Below, one piece after another: positions 5,093 through 5,160 of a stretch of DNA of 5,160 bases (position 1 is its first letter; each line of letters opens with the position of its first letter). This stretch comes from Gallionellaceae bacterium (lineage in GTDB: Bacteria > Pseudomonadota > Gammaproteobacteria > Burkholderiales > Gallionellaceae): positions 1 to 5,160 of the forward strand of contig JAITMU010000019.1 of assembly GCA_031277195.1 (NCBI GenBank). The letters run 5' to 3'. A program made the position numbers and the translations under genes. The notes below the pieces were generated by a model. That model was not told the DNA's origin. It did no database searches and saw nothing but the letters and a program-made list of their open reading frames with translations.

Positions 5093-5146
5093 GGGTTAAG
5101 CAGGTTTTCATCGTCAAGAATCAGTATCATTCACCCCTCTTAACCC
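5093..5146. repeat. Short inverted repeat upstream of the NrfJ-like gene
   Basis: GGGTTAAG (5093-5100) and CTTAACCC (5139-5146) are perfect 8-base inverted copies 38 bases apart. They flank the stretch that holds the TTGACG and the Fur-box-like sequence. This could be a regulator site pair or chance. No gene is visible from 5016 to the right edge. Confidence 0.35.
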
Positions 5147-5160
5147 GCCCTGAATGTTCA

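Noticed and set aside
5016..5117. Upstream extension of the NrfJ-like gene to the edge of its open frame
   Set aside because: It would bury a clear lipoprotein signal peptide and ignore the AAGGAG placed for the TTG at 5015; the region looks like promoter and leader.

Overview
The window holds the first six genes of a System I cytochrome c maturation operon, ccmA-ccmB-ccmC-ccmD-ccmE-ccmF, all on the minus strand, with ccmF cut by the left edge (position 1). To the right, upstream of ccmA and on the same strand, lies a small lipoprotein gene related to NrfJ. I see no convincing plus-strand gene and no RNA gene, integrase, transposase or CRISPR array. The long plus-strand open frames are antisense shadows of GC-rich membrane-protein genes.

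Organism: the gene order, the CcmC start (MAINWFKYSAP...) and the general protein resemblance suggest a proteobacterium, most likely a betaproteobacterium with respiratory c-type cytochromes. The presence of an NrfJ-like gene fits an organism with multihaem or nitrite/nitrogen-oxide cytochromes. This is inference from remembered family resemblance; I could not run a search.

Layout in transcription order (right to left): 5160-5016, upstream region with a possible promoter; 5015-4602, NrfJ-like lipoprotein starting at TTG; 4601-4489, a GC-rich hairpin followed by a TATAAT box that probably drives the operon; 4488-3874, ccmA; 3873-3765, a REP/MITE-like inverted repeat inside the ccmA-ccmB junction; 3764-3072, ccmB; 3048-2308, ccmC starting at TTG; 2311-2150, ccmD; 2153-1707, ccmE; 1706-1574, a second, different palindromic repeat pair; 1573-1, ccmF (first 524 codons). 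The ccmC-ccmD and ccmD-ccmE junctions are both ATGA stop/start overlaps.

How the genes work together (known biology): CcmC, with its periplasmic WWD motif and two histidines, loads haem onto the conserved histidine of CcmE, with CcmD helping. The CcmA ATPase and CcmB permease release holo-CcmE from CcmC. CcmF, working with CcmG/CcmH (expected just beyond the left edge), takes haem from CcmE and ligates it to apocytochrome c. All key residues checked here (CcmA Walker A/B and signature; CcmC H60/H184; CcmE H125/Y129; CcmF H172/H260/H302/H497) are present, so the system looks functional.

The least ordinary part is not a new gene. It is two unrelated palindromic repeat elements placed precisely in two gene junctions of one tightly coupled operon. 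Each has short flanking direct repeats, and the first sits inside a 38-codon frame that links the ccmA stop to the ccmB start by ATGA overlaps at both ends.
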